A stretch of DNA of 64,000 nucleotides from Apostichopus japonicus (GCF_037975245.1 NC_092582.1:19804577-19868576), one strand, 5' to 3'. Positions 1 through 13,302 are shown, counted from the first letter of the stretch. The notes: a model not told the origin generated them from the sequence alone. Program-made: numbers and translations.

Positions 1-599
1 GAAATATGACTTTTCACTTTTTCTCCAAGTAAAAGCTGAAAAATGAAAGATGTACGAGTGAATTCAACCCTTTTACGTTGAAATGTGGTCTGTTAACCAA
101 GGCCTGGTTTTTGCATTGTATAAGTACATGAAAAATATGACATTTGAAATATGTTGCGTATTTTCTCATTTATTTGCATGTAACATTTCTTATTTGTAAA
201 ATTCTGTAAATATACATTTATTCAGAAATGCAGGATACATAGCCATTTACATGGAATAATTTAACACAACAGTGTTACCTTGTTAATTCATAGTAAAACG
301 AGCAGACATAAACATTTTATCTCTATTCTGGTGGATTAGATGTCTTAAAAGAGTTTGCTGTTACAGATACTAACAAATTAAGCAATTTAGCCATAACATT
401 CACTGAATTTTGAATAAACCATCACTTACTAACAAAAGCAAAGATTTTTATCAATCAAGTTGACAAAACATAGCAAAAATTTAATATATGATTATTTTTG
501 GTATGATTTTCCCAAAGCGAACATAAAATACAAGTATTTTTTGATAAATAGTCATTTTGGGGCAAAATGGATATATTGTACAATTTTTTTTGTATCTTT
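1..599. other. AT-rich sequence, no gene seen
   Basis: AT-rich sequence with no reading frame that looks coding and no recognisable repeat. It ends where the 70-bp satellite begins. Confidence 0.5.
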
Positions 600-1978
600 G
601 GGGCGTTCCAATACACCCCAACCAGTTAAGTGTAGCAATACACCTCTACTTGTAATAAGTTTTATCTTTGGGGCGTACCAATACGCCCCAACCAGTTAAG
701 TGTAGCAATACACCACTATGATAAATTGTATATATCTTTGGGCGTACCAGTACGCCCCAACCAGTTAAGTATAGAAATGCACCTCTATGATAAATTGTAT
801 TTATCTTTGGGGCGTACCAGTACGCCCCAACCAGTTAAGGGTAGCAATAGACCACTATGATAAATTGTATATATCTTTGGGGCGTACCAGTACGCCCCAA
901 CCAGTTAAGTGTAGCAATACACCACTATGATTAATTATATACATATCTTTGGGGCGTACCAGTACGCCCCAACCAGTTAAGTGTTGAAATATACCACTAT
1001 GATAAATTGTATATATCTTTGGGGCGTACCAGTATGCCCCAACCAGTTAAGTGTAGCAATACACCACTATGATTAATTGTATATATCTTTGGGGCGTACC
1101 AGTACGCCCCAACCAGTTTAGAGTAGAAATACACCCCTATGATAAATTGTATATATCTTTGGGGCGTACCAGTACGCCCCAACCAGTTAAGTGTAGCAAT
1201 ACACCACTATGATAAATTGTATATATCTTTGGGCGTACCAGTACGCCCCAACCAGTTAAGTATAGAAATGCACCTCTATGATAAATTGTATTTATCTTTG
1301 GGGCGTACCAGTACGCCCCAACCAGTTAAGGGTAGCAATAGACCAATATGATAAATTGTATATATCTTTGGGGCGTACCAGTACGCCCCAACCAGTTAAG
1401 TGTAGCAATACACCACTATAATTAATTATATACATATCTTTGGGGCGTACCAGTACGCCCCAACCAGTTAAGTGTTGAAATATACCACTATGATAAATTG
1501 TATATATCTTTGGGGCGTACCAGTATGCCCCAACCAGTTAAGTGTAGCAATATACCACTATGATAAATTGTATATATCTTTGGGGCGTACCAGTACGCCC
1601 CAACCAGTTAAGTGTAGCAATACACCACTATGATTAATTGTATATATCTTTGGGGCGTACCAGTACGCCCCAACCAGTTTAGAGTAGAAATACACCCCTA
1701 TGATAAATTGTATATATCTTTGGGGCGTACCAGTACGCCCCAACCAGTTAAGTGTAGCAATAGACCACTATGATAAATTGTATATATCTTTGGGGCGTAC
1801 CAGTACGCCCCAACCAGTTAAGTGTAGCAATAGACCACTATGATAAATTGTATATATCTTTGGGGCGTACCAGTGCGCCCCAACCAGTTAAGTGTTGAAA
1901 TATACCCCTATGATAGATTGTATATATCTTTGGGGCGTACCAGTACGCCCCAACCAGTTAAGTGTAGCAATACACCAA
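600..1978. repeat. 70-bp satellite with palindromic core (array 1)
   Basis: Twenty tandem units start at about 600, 670, 740, 809, 879, 951 and then roughly every 70 bp to 1932. Each holds the core GGGGCGTACCAGTACGCCCC, an 8-bp inverted repeat GGGGCGTA/TACGCCCC around a 4-nt loop, followed by AACCAGTTAAGTG and an AT-rich spacer. The earliest units have CCAA in the loop; later ones have CCAG. Variant units (a missing G at 740 and 1231, AGTATG at about 1031 and 1522) recur 491 bp apart, so a seven-unit block was duplicated. Short frames crossing the array encode the same repeated peptide and are not taken as genes. Confidence 0.95.
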
Positions 1979-2088
1979 CAAAATTGTGTGTGTTTCTCAA
2001 AACTACATATCTTCTTTTACACAAGTTGTTGCAAGAAAATAAGAGTACACACTGCCCAATCAATAGTATGTGTAAAACATAAGGTTTC

Positions 2089-2571
2089 CTAGTTATTCAG
2101 CTCAAATTCTTTATCTATAGCTGCATATCTTTCTTTCAAGTCACAGACTTCCCTCTTTGGAAGGCGATTTTTATGGGTTAAATTAAAGTCCCAGAACATT
2201 AAGGAATGGAAAGAAACTGATGGTGTGTATGGCTGCTTATTTCTTCCTTGGCCACAGTCTAGCAGTTTCCAGTCTCCAGTCCAGGATCCCTTCATCCAAT
2301 GTAAAATAACCTCATCCTTTTAAATTTTAGTGACTTCTCCAAAGCATGGTCGTGTGCTTGAATCAATGAGGTTTACGGCTGCTATATTCCCAAATTGAAT
2401 ATAGTCAGATACTTCAATAACTTCTTTAGCAAAGTTATAACATTTATATATATCACCACTCTGAAGATCTTCAACTCTAAAAGCAAGGAGCAGAAGGGCA
2501 GAAGGACAGAAGATAGCGGTTCTTATTCTCCCTGTAACAATTATCCATTTGCAAAAACAGATCCTTCCCAA
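2089..2571 (-). pseudogene. C-terminal remnant of a transposon-like protein
   Basis: One minus-strand frame is open across this span except for a single TAA near 2320. The piece after the stop contains KDEVILHWMKGSWTGDW and, further on, WDFNLTHKNRLPKREVCDLK, ending in LKERY about ten residues before the stop codon. The pattern of a Gly-Ser-Trp turn, DFxLT, RL and LKxxY is one I associate with C-terminal ends of repetitive, transposon-derived proteins in invertebrate genomes. That family link is from memory and untested. The upstream part (VEDLQSGDIYKC..., YIQFGNIAAVNLID) fits the same protein. The in-frame stop and the lack of a clear start argue for a pseudogene, although an intron or readthrough is not excluded. 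Confidence 0.5.
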
Positions 2572-3731
2572 GAGTATCCTTGTGCTTCACTAGTGTCCAC
2601 AAATTGCATGTAATGGTCATGTTTGAATCATGTTGGATATGCTTCAGATCAGTCATAACATATATGCAAACTTGTCACATGGACCTTTAGTGTGAATTAG
2701 GACACCTGAAAAGAAAGAGAAGAATGAATATATACTACTTCATTGACATGTATGATAAAGAGGTTGTTATTACTTGTTTTCTGCTATTAAATAAAGTTTG
2801 ATAATTAACCTACTATGTGCTTTAACAAACAAAACAAAACAGTCACATAATATTTGATGGATACTAAGGCCATAATCTTTATCAGAACAACAAAATAAAG
2901 AACAGAATTGATTTGACCTCAACCAAAACAATAGGAACACTAGACTTCTTGTAACCTTAGGTGTCCATCCTTATACTATTTATGAAGATAATCAAGCTTC
3001 CCCTCTTGAGACATTGTGTTGTAAAACAAGGCATCATACAAACAAACACCCTGTATAAACACCCACACACACATACTGCTCACGCACATACATACTGTAC
3101 TATACACCAACATGACATTACAATTTCATACTGTAGGATTACAATTTCTCGGAAACCAGAAAACGTGATGTTTACACTTATAATGACATAAACACTTTCC
3201 GTCTTGTGCACTCTTAGGTCACTTCACAATACCATGGAGGTAAAACAGACCTCCATGATAATATAGTACTGACCTGTTATGTGGATGTGGATGTTTTACA
3301 TCCTTTTCACTCTTGACAAAATGTGGCAGATCAGTCTTTGATTGGTCCATTCCATCGACTATAAGGGTATTCAGTTCCAAAGAAACCTGGCACGCCTTAG
3401 TGCGGGCAAGATGTTACTGCTCTCCTTTTGACCTAGTAAAAATAGAACATATTATGATACAAAATAAACTCTTAACTGATACAGGGTTTACGATATCAGA
3501 TAAGAAATATTGATTTGAGTTTTGATCCAATATCATTTGAGAAATAATGTAAATGATATATGGGTCAATCCATGCCAAATCAACAGATTTTTGGGTCGAT
3601 TCCACGTCGACCCTCTTAGAATCGCCTGGAACTGATATGGTGTCCTGCCATATGTCTCAAAGGATGAAATTGGGCAAAAAAAAAATTGAAACTTTTTCGT
3701 TGCTAGGTTACGACCCCGCCTAGCAACCAAA
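2572..3731. other. Intergenic, no gene seen
   Basis: No convincing coding frame. A short palindrome near 3233-3258 (CATGGAGG/CCTCCATG) recurs in related form near 14826-14880. At 3698-3726, just outside the foldback element, GTTGCTAGG and CCTAGCAAC form a 9-bp inverted repeat that resembles an X-box (RFX-type) site. Confidence 0.4.
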
Positions 3732-5003
3732 TTAAAGTGGCTCATGAGAGTTACATCAGCCCTACAGAAACATGCTTGCGAGGGCAAACAGTGGTAACAT
3801 TGTATCTTCATTCAAGGAGACCATGTAAAACAACATTAGAAACTATTGAAATGTTATTTATTAAAAGGGTTCTGTCTAGTACTCTTTGACTCCCTCTCAC
3901 CCCCCCCCCCCCAGCACCCTCTCCATAGTGCACTATGCAGATTTGTATGCATATGTGACTGAATTTTAATACTGCAAAGAGACTGCATAAACATGCATTC
4001 AAGGTATACTGAATTACTGTATTTGGTAAGGTAATCTTCTGCTTCAAATTGTCTGTATGCATGTAACTCACCCCCTCCCACCCACATCCTCTACCCAACC
4101 CTATATCAGATTAGAATATGAATGTGAACCAGTGCATACATACAGTGTGCACTATATATGTGTGTAAATGTTCAGTACAGTGTTATTTTTACACCAAGCA
4201 CTAAATAAATACACACTGTCCACAATCATGTACAGTACACACTGTGTACTGGTCATTCCATTCAATACTGTGCATATTTCAATATCATTTTAAATATTTG
4301 CAATTTAGTGTATGCTTTTGCTAATTCAATAATTAAAAGACTTTCAATAATTTAAAAAGAATGTTTAACCAGTACATAAATGTGCAGTGTGTACTGTACA
4401 TGTTTTTGGACAGTGTTTATTTAATAGTAATTGGTGTAGAACAACACTGTACTGAACATGTACACACATATACAGTATAGTGCATAGTGCATATTTCAAT
4501 GTCTTTTTAAATATTTGCAATGTAGTGTATAATTCTTTTGCTAATTCAATAAATTAAAAGACTTTCAATAATTTAAAAGGAATGTTTAACCAGTAAATAC
4601 ATGTACAGTGTGTATACTGTTCATTATTTTGGACAGTGTGTATTTAATAGTACTTGGTGTAAAATAACACTGTACTGAACATGTACACACATATATAGTG
4701 CACACTGTGGACCATACCAATAATTCAGTATACCTTGAATGCATGTTTATGCAGTCTCTTTGCAGTAGAAGTCAGTCACATACTGTATGCATGTATACAA
4801 ATATGCATAGTGCACTATGGGGAGGGTGTTAGGGGGGGGGGGGTGGGAGCCAAAGAGTATTAGACAGAACCCTTTTAATACATTTCAATAGTTTTTAATG
4901 TTGTTAGCATGATCTCCTTGAATGAAGATATAATGTTACCACTGTTTGCCCTCGCAAGCATGTTTCTGTAGGGCTGATATAACTCTCATATATGCCACTT
5001 TAA
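3732..5003. repeat. Large foldback (inverted repeat) element
   Basis: The left arm (3732 to about 4248) is matched in reverse complement by the right arm (about 4606-5003). TTAAAGTGGC at the left end pairs with GCCACTTTAA at the right end. The arms share the stretches with CAGCCCTACAGAAACATGC, the poly-C/poly-G tract (about 3901 and 4830) and CATGCATTCAAGGTATACTG. About 100 bp of the left arm (4036-4138) has no partner on the right. The centre holds two direct copies of a ~220-bp segment (for example at about 4333 and 4553). No flanking target duplication was seen. Confidence 0.85.
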
Positions 5004-7305
5004 GCTGCCCTCCAGAGCATTAGTAACTTATATAAAATATGTTTTAGCACATTCTTTGCATCATAACTATACATATCTTACTAGTTTGTATTGAAAACCA
5101 AAAATAAAACTTTTAATTGTGACCAAATTTGACCTTGAAATGCCCAAAATAGCCCAAAATATTTGTAAAATGTGATGTTTGAGGGTGCTGTTCACAGACA
5201 TCGTTCGGCATATGACCCTGGAAATGCAGTTTATTGGTAGCCCTTATGCTAGTGGACCACCTTCTTAATTGTTAAGCACCTGTATGCTAATGCTAAGAAG
5301 TTGTTGTCATTTGAATTACTCAAATCAGCTTGTGCAAGCATTTTCATACATATGAACGAGGTGATTTTCGCAATTTTCGAGTCATAAATTTGAGTAGATA
5401 ACACAAAATACACAACGTTTTTACTTGAGTTTCTAAAAATAGGAACAATACGCTCCTGAAAAAATGGTATTAAAAAAAATTGAAATATACCCACAGGCCC
5501 AAAATGGACCCCCAATTAGGGCCAGAAGTGAGATTTCTTAAGTTTGAGGGCGCTGTTCATAAAACGTACCACCCGCTTGACTTTCTTTTTGCACTTTTCC
5601 CGTACAACTACTACTGGGCAAGGATCCTATGGAAAGTAAAACTCAAACATGCCTTTGCTTGTGAATATAGAGCACACTCAAAGTAGGGCCAGAAAAGACC
5701 CAGGCTATCTCATTTTCTGCCATTTTAGTTACTTGTTACGAAAAATTGAGACCAATCCAATGACCTTTCTCTGAACTTTAGGGTTTATCATCTTAGTTAG
5801 GGCTACTATATCCAATTTGTAGTTCAAGAAAGTTTTTGAAAGAGATAAGTGTTAACTAGGAGCACGAGTCAGGAGCATCACTGACACACCCACACATATA
5901 GAGGACTTGAAGGAATAGATAGTCTTTCTATTGCTTTTGACTTCTGCAAGGATTCAAAAAGGAAAGCAGACATCAACTTTTAACTCTAAATTAGTAAAAT
6001 ATTTTGACTCACTTAAGATGATTAAGATGAACTTCTTGCAATTGTCGGCATTCTTCATTTTTCTTTCCACTCCTCGTTCTTTCCGCTACCTCTTTCAAGT
6101 ACCACCCACAGTAAACTCAGTCGTCTAGAAAAATATAATGTTGAAATACTTTAATTAAGCATTTAAAGTATAAGTTTTACTTCACACAATGGTGTAAAAT
6201 TGAACTGCTTAACCTAATCAAGAAAAAGTTATGTAGTGATTAGTGATAGAGTTTTATTGTGTCAATTTGAACCATGTTGTTTTTATGAATACCCATAGAA
6301 TAATGCAATGAGCATGTTGAATTTTGTTACTAATTATAACTGAAGTTAAGCATTCTTTTAGGTACTTTAGAGAATTCCTTTAAAGGAGTATAGGGTGTTA
6401 AGAGTTGCTATTGAGAAAAGAACAAGTAAAGCTGTACAACATCTTCTCATGTTATTTATTAGACCAATTGATAGGGATGTTTGGAAATAAGACCCTAATC
6501 ATTTTCCCGGACAGTTGAGGTAAATGTCCTCAAAGGTGGAAATTAAAACAATTAAAGAAGTTTGACCAAAGGTAAGCATATTTTAATTTCTGGCATATTT
6601 GGGGGAACTTTCTGAAAATGTCACTATCTAAGGGAGTTGTTCATTGACATTTCAGCAGAAAGCACTTTTACTCCTGATTTGAGTGGAGGTTGCAATCAAA
6701 CTTATGTAACATGTTCTTTAGAACTTCTTTAAATCAAAATTTTTGACAATAATTCTAATGTTTTTTAAGGAATGATAATGCAGCTTTAGTGGCACACTAG
6801 CTGTGAGGTGTATTCTCTCCAGTATGTACAGTACAGTCTTTGTGCTTGCTGAAGCTGAAGCTAACAATAGAGACACATGAATTTTTCTGAAGAAATGTTT
6901 AATGGACTGCACATGTAGTTAACTAAACAGATTAAATGTCACTGGATTGTATGAAGTTAAAGCCTCCATAGTCAGCAAAGATAAAAGGATGCAATGCCTG
7001 TGGTTTTGACACCCCAGGCTAAAACCCACCAATTGTGATTGATCAGCAGACCATGTACAGTACTTGAAAGTTATCATTTGTAATGTACACAGCTATTGCT
7101 TGTGTGAAATTGAATTTTGGCAAAACAGTCTTACAACAGCACTTTCGACCTCACAAGTTTCAGTATACTTTATCAATGTCTTCATGCTAGTTAATCAATT
7201 TAAAGCTACTAGCTATGAGGAATTTGAAATTTTATTCCCCTTTTCCCATGCAATGTATGCAACAATAACTGTCATAAATCCATGCACATTCACAAGATAA
7301 AATAA
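5004..7305. other. Intergenic, no gene seen
   Basis: No frame looks coding. The phrase GTTTGAGGG(T/C)GCTGTTCA occurs near 5178 and near 5544, suggesting a dispersed repeat, but its limits are not visible. Confidence 0.4.
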
Positions 7306-8245
7306 TTAGGAATCTTGAACTCTTCTAAAGATTTCCATAAAGTATTCCTTGGAAATGATGCTTTGTTCACCAATGCCAATTTCTATCATTTCCTTATTCA
7401 TGCGTGCATGGAGAGAAGTCTTTGTGTATGACACTGGAAGGTGCACTTCTGTTTTGTGGGGCATGTAATCTCCAATATGTTCAAATAAACACCTCATCCA
7501 AGCTAGTGCAAATGGAGTTTTTGTTCTCATCCTTTTCTTGCCTTTATTGCCATGAATTGCATTTTTCTTGCCAACTTGAAATTATTTCAGACAATCTTTG
7601 AATAACTTGCTACTAATTACCAAAGAACATACAAAATGCTTTCTCACATACAATCTTCCCACAAATTACATAAATAGAACAAGATTTGTCTCAGGTGTGA
7701 CATGATCTTTCCTGATGAATCCAAATCTTGTCCAGAGTGAATTGCTTTAGCTCAGTTTCCCTCACTTCACTAACCTCTAGAAAAGACTGTTCTAGGTCAT
7801 CGTAAGAAAGCGATTTGATACAGCTACCATTACAGCAATCAGATTGGAACATAGGCAGTGGATCAAATGCTTGATTGCGTCTCCTTCGTTTTTTCTCACT
7901 CCTGGTGAATAAAAAAGGTTTTGATCACATGAAGAAATTGATGCAGAAAAATCTCTGGCAATACCAAAGCTACTGCTACTACTTCCATTTGAACTTATGT
8001 CAAGGTACAACTGCAGTGAATCATTTGTTGTATCTGGAGAAATAGTACTGATGTTGTGACTCACAGTGACTGCCCCATTCAAACGACAGTGAAAGTTTTG
8101 TTTTAGTATGATTATTTAAAGTTGGTTCCTCTTCCAAATTTTCCATTTCATTATCCATGCTCACGTTCCTTTTAAGTGTATTAGGTAGGGATGTATTTCC
8201 CTTGCTTTTGTGTGGAGATGAGAAAAGAGTTGGCTCAATGTCCAA
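7306..8245 (-). pseudogene. Broken gene for a multi-copy transposon-like protein
   Basis: Several minus-strand pieces line up as one protein. From the N-terminal side: an acidic, Ser/Thr-rich segment (about 8245-8050); a Ser-rich segment (about 8040-7920); a basic KKRRRRNQAF run followed by a Cys segment with CCNGSC (about 7900-7840); SYDDLEQSFLEV; then, after an in-frame TGA near 7695, ICGKIVCEKAFCMFFG (about 7670-7625). The last part reads NAIHGNKGKK and then FALAWMRCLFEHIGDYMP...VHLP...YTK (about 7570-7400). The order Cys cluster, GKxVCxxAF, HGNxGK, then MPxxxxVHLP matches a repetitive protein family I remember from invertebrate genomes, usually treated as transposon-derived. A stop and at least two frame changes break it. 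Some breaks may be introns, since there are AG/GT candidates near 7905 and 8065. Confidence 0.55.
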
Positions 8246-8407
8246 TTTGTCAGGATCATCCTCTTTACATTCTGACAGAAAACTGGTAATTTGTTAAAAT
8301 TTGTTAGGTTTCCTTCACACATTTTGTTTCCCATTAAAGTGGAGCACAATGACAAATGAGCACAACTAAATCTTCATTTACTCAGCTGCACACCACAATA
8401 ACATGAG

Positions 8408-8436
8408 CCAGGGAGCTGCTACTAGCAGCTCCCTGG
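8408..8436. repeat. Perfect 13-bp hairpin
   Basis: CCAGGGAGCTGCT and AGCAGCTCCCTGG pair perfectly around the loop ACT. It stands alone, with no tandem copies nearby. Confidence 0.9.
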
Positions 8437-11400
8437 TGAAACAGTATCCAAAGCCTGCATTGAAAGAGTAAGTCCTCAGAGCATGACCACTGCTCAACAG
8501 TTTTACTCCCTTTCTGTGGTTAACCCTGCTTTTGAAGACTGTATATATTCACTGTTGGTTGCTGCAGTATAGACTGCCTTACACTGTGATATGAACTGGC
8601 TAGGTGTCATATGATCCTTTATTGACACACTGTTTGACCACAACCAAAGGGACAAAGTTTTCAGGTTTTATTTCCACAATGGAGTTGCAATCAGGCAAGA
8701 CAATATTGTTGTGATTGATTGCTTCTGAGGTTAGTACTTTATGCAGACTGTGTAGCCCTGTTAAGAAATCTTGCACATCTGAGAGGTACTGTATGTGGAT
8801 GTATGGAGGGAAAGGACTTCTCCAATGTCAGTATCAATGCTGCAATGTTGAAAAGTGAATTTTTAGTTGACAATATTTTGTCAAAATGGTACTGTTCTAC
8901 CAAACTTCAGTACAACTTGTAAAAAAGGACAAAACTCATTAACTTCAATAAAATAGCCTGACCTTCAATAATTTTCCTAGCCATTGGGACACAGTCCCTA
9001 GTTCCCACAATCACACATAGTGAGAGCAACAAATGTGAGTAAAAATCTGCACACTGGACCATGCAGGGACATATATATGCCAAAACTGTTATTTGTTTTG
9101 TTATTTTTTCTTGGGGGGGGAGGGGGATGTTTGTAACTGGAAAAGCCTGAAATAAATTATAGCAATATGCACCATGTACAGTATGCAATAATGAAGTATA
9201 TAAGCATATTTGCTGCTATAAAGATTAAATTTGAAAATTAGCACTTACCTAAGTTCTTAAATCTGTTCTTGGACAAGGCTTTTATACAAGATCCAGATCA
9301 GGTCCTCTGATTTTATCAGACGATCATCTCTCCACGGGGTAAACTGATGCATTGATCCAGTCGCATTTGCACTCGAGCCGTACTATGGATCTGATCCTTG
9401 CCCGGGCCGGTAAAAAATTCGGATTGGAAATGTGTCATTCGCAGCCGGAAATCGCGTACTAGTAGTACATTTGGTCCAAAACTTTCGTTTTCAAAGTTCA
9501 TAGCCTAGAGTGACAATGCTACGTTAGATTCATAGGTCAGTTATGATTATTATATTGTATTGTATCGACGATGGTCAGGAATTCAGGATGCATGCTTTTT
9601 ACGAAAAACACCCGATTTCGAAGAAGAGTTGACGATAAAAATCGTGTCAGTATGGACGCTAGCAACAAGTGTAGAATTTAAAACGATGGGCTCAATATTC
9701 GGAGTTGCCCTGGGACAGGGAGTACAACGTATGTGACATGTGTCATAACACACGATGTTTTTGTGCGATTACACTACAGTATCTACTGTACTACCAGGGA
9801 GTTGTAATGGGTTGCGGCACAGCTGATCTGTCAATTACTAAAAACTAGTACGGGGTGGCCAAAGGTCATTTACGGTTAGCATAATAATAATCAGGGTTAC
9901 CAGCGACAAGTAACAATAAAACGTTAGATTTGCCAAAATAAAACCCCAGAAAACGCTAGATAATCAGTTTCACTCACTTGTTATGTGTTGTTTTCAATAA
10001 TTCGTTGACTGCTCGTTGCACTGATTCATATCATAGGCAGTCTAGTGATTATTTTAACAAGTTAAAACGGTTAATAACAATCAGGAAATAATACAAGAAA
10101 ATTAACTGTGGATTTTACAAAAATGCTGATTCAGTCCTAATGAAAAATCCAAGTATGAAAAACCCATTAATATTAAAACAGTTCACGCGGTATTATAGTG
10201 TAAAAGCCACGGAAGCCTATAAATATATTTTATTGGGTTGCCAAGTGGTAATTTGGTCTCAAAGTTTCAGAAAACAAAGTAATTATTTTGTGAATTACCG
10301 ATTTGGTGCGATTTTTGATAAAACGTATGCTGGAATCCTAGAAAGGTGAAAAAATACGCTAGATCTATTGTGTGAATAGGCTAACGCTGGTAACTTTTAT
10401 AATAGTACTGTAGTAGACTTGTTTAGTTGTACTGTGTAAAAATATGCACTATGCGGAGTTCTCATCAGTATTACTTGTCAAACACACATGCATGCCTATA
10501 GTCTTATTTGTGTTAGGTTAGCCTTTCTGTAGAAGTATTCATTTGTGGTTTACATGGATACATTTGGAAAATTTCGCTTTCACTTGTTTGTAAACAGTAG
10601 CACGGTGGGATATGGGGGCAGGGGCATGGAGATCTGCCCCACATCGATGCTAACCCCAGCTCCCAACGACTTTGCTGATCCTATATAAACAACGGTCGAC
10701 CTGACCACCCCCCCCCCAACCAAAAAAAATAGCTGCATGCTTGTAAGATATATTATGGTATATTTTTTCAGCCAGCTTGTGATCATAACATTAAAATCAC
10801 TTGCTATAAAGAATATCATTATATCCCCACCCCCCCCCCCCGCCTCACCCATACACAAACACATACACATTTCTGTTGCGACAAGTCCATTACAATATAG
10901 TCCTAGCCTACGGCGCTCAACCCTCCGATTTTCTACAGCCATAGCTATTTTCACTTAATTAATCGCACTAACATTGACAATACATTTAAAGCCTCCTAAT
11001 GTGGCAAAATACATCAAACTTCCATGATAATTTTGGAAAACAGTAAAATGCTTGTGTCTAATTGATAGGGTTATTTCAATTTTGTTTGGAATATAATTAT
11101 ACAAATTTACCAATTTACTCTGTGCATTGTGATCAACTCCTAGCTGAATCATGTTACAATATAAAGGAAAATACCTAGTCTCCAACAAAAGAGGGAAAAA
11201 ACACATTTTAGCAACAAGATGGAATAGAGGGCGTACTTTTTGCGACGTGGAAAACACACATATCTCTGGATCTAAAGGTGTTACAAAATCCTCCTTTACA
11301 TATGTCATTGTCATTAACACAATTAAAAAGATGGGTAAAATTCAAGGTCATATGTATCAATTTGAGAAAAATATCATGTATACATTTTACAACCAAAATT

Positions 11401-11700
11401 GTTTATTCGCCGACTCTATAGGCATATACTCTCATTTAGGATTTGTTCACATTCAGCACTTCTGATTGATTAAAATTTTCGGAAATAAGATTGGAAACTG
11501 ATATGCAGAAGTTATACACAAAATCTATCACATTTAGGGTTGAGGATCTCGCCACCACCTATAGTTAGTGATGTATTGAATTCGTATAGATTATGCCCGC
11601 ACGTCATTGGGGTTTAAATTTTGTAATTTTTGTGAAATAATACGTGATACGGAAAAACAGATGTACTTCGGGTTCTTCATCCATCATTACTGTCCAATTT
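8437..11700. other. Intergenic, no gene seen
   Basis: No supported gene. A CpG-richer stretch (about 9290-9660) could be a promoter or a decayed element end. Homopolymer G or C tracts lie near 9114, 10704 and 10830. The long minus-strand frame near 10580-10954 crosses these tracts and has low-complexity composition, so it is not called. Confidence 0.4.
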
Positions 11701-11704
11701 CCTG

Positions 11705-12049
11705 TAGTACAGGGGGGGGGGGGGGACATCACTTACTTATGGAGGCACAATGTGTATTGTTAAATGCCGTCCTGTGGGAGGGGTGATAGGGGAAAGTTCT
11801 CCCTTCCACTTTGTGAATTTTGGATCAATTTTAAGGGTCCTCAGATGCAATCTGGTGCTATATTTAGCAACTTGAAGTAATTCTCGGGCTTGCATCTGTC
11901 CAATATTGATGTTTTTAATTTATTTAGGCAAATAAAGTTTTTTGTCTGAGTATTTTTTTTAACACTACAACCGCATCTGAAGGGGAAGGGCACCTGGGGG
12001 CACGATTTTTTCAGGCCCCAGCCCCCCCCCCCCCTTGGCGACGCCACTG
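11705..12049 (+). mobile_element. Diverged hAT-type MITE, same family as at 24.2 and 26.8 kb
   Basis: Internal sequence CCTCAGATGCAAT(C/T)TGGTGC followed by ATAT and a stretch ending ACTTGAA matches the interior of the two MITE copies at 24239 and 26775. A C-rich tract and the terminus CTTGGCGACGCCACTG (12034-12049) complete the right end; its reverse complement begins CAGTGGCGTCGCC. The left end is not clear, so the start is approximate. Confidence 0.6.
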
Positions 12050-13302
12050 ATGGGTACGTCAATGGTACTTAATGGTAACGGGTTTCTTACTATCATAGGA
12101 GGCACCCCATACTATAGCCCATCTATCAACACGGGAAAAAGACATTACGATTAACATATTTACATAGACAAAATATGTACTGCACGCAGCCGCGTACACT
12201 ACACATATACATATTGGTTAACATGCATGTGTGACAGTAACTTTATTGTGCCCACGCTTAGGCATTGTGCCCACGCTTGAGAAAGTATGACTGAAATATA
12301 GTAGTCTTCACAGAAACTGTTTGAAAATTAAGCGATTCAGAAGGCATTAAAACCCAATACAAACGAGTAGACCCTTTAGGAACTGCACTATTTAAGAAGC
12401 CTATATATTACAAACTTTCTTGAATCCTCTTTCCGACCCCCCCCCCCCCCGCGCCTCTTTATTTTTCAAAGGTGTTGCATACGGGGAAGTTTTGGTCTCC
12501 AGTTAGGTTCAAACCTTGTTATATGCAACTACAATAGGTTATTTCGAAGGCTTAAAGTTATGATGTATTGGCCCCATATATGCTCCATATTAAAATATGG
12601 TCACCTTTGGGTAAAATTCTTAAACCGTTTGATTACCATCTAGGAGGAATTTTACCTCACTGGGAAATTCAGTCATCTAGGTGCCTATGACATACCGATC
12701 TTGAGAGACATTTACATATTGGTATACGTTGTCGTATGTATCCGTGTCGGTTTCTTGAAAAATATACGAACTCAGAAGTTCAATGGTAATGCAGGACACT
12801 GCGAGTTTCGCCCGTGTATTATTCGACGTGCCGTGTGTATACGTACACTCAGGGACGTCGCTAGAGGGGTGGGGGTGTCTCACACCCCACCCCTAATCTT
12901 TGTAAAACTGATGATAGTTGGAAAATTTGAGTGCGACAGTCCGAATTTCCGACTGTCTCACTCTAATTTTCCGACTGTCGCACTCTAATTTCATATATTC
13001 TTGTAATTTGTGAGTGACCTACAATTTTTGGTCAAAATTGACCTTTAATCAGTCATATTTACCACGTTTTCCTTGTCAAATTTAGAAATTGCATCTCGCG
13101 ATCTTTATACTCCACCATACAACACTTCGTGTGATTTTGAATACTGTAAAAAAACGCCTAATAAAACTACTGTACAACGTATACGATAAAAACGCTCAAT
13201 GCTTATCTACGGAAGCTTTAAAGTGCCATCAACATGAGAAAAACTTTGCCCCATAGGGTGAAATTTTTCAGTAAATTGTTTAGATAACAAGATAAAATCT
13301 TA
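12050..13302. other. Intergenic with short inverted repeats
   Basis: No gene seen. CAGGGACGTCGCTAGAGG at about 12850 resembles a left end of a hAT-type element, but no matching right end was found. At about 12930-12990, GAGTGCGACAGTC pairs with GACTGTCTCACTC and again with GACTGTCGCACTC. Confidence 0.4.

Noticed and set aside
997-2082. Several 60-80-residue frames with repeated LWGVPVRPNQLS or its minus-strand equivalent
   Set aside because: They are translations of the 70-bp satellite. The unit is not a multiple of three and has no splice or start context.
10580-10954. 124-residue minus-strand frame
   Set aside because: It crosses G and C homopolymers with a low-complexity Gly run, has an overlapping opposite frame and no family pattern.
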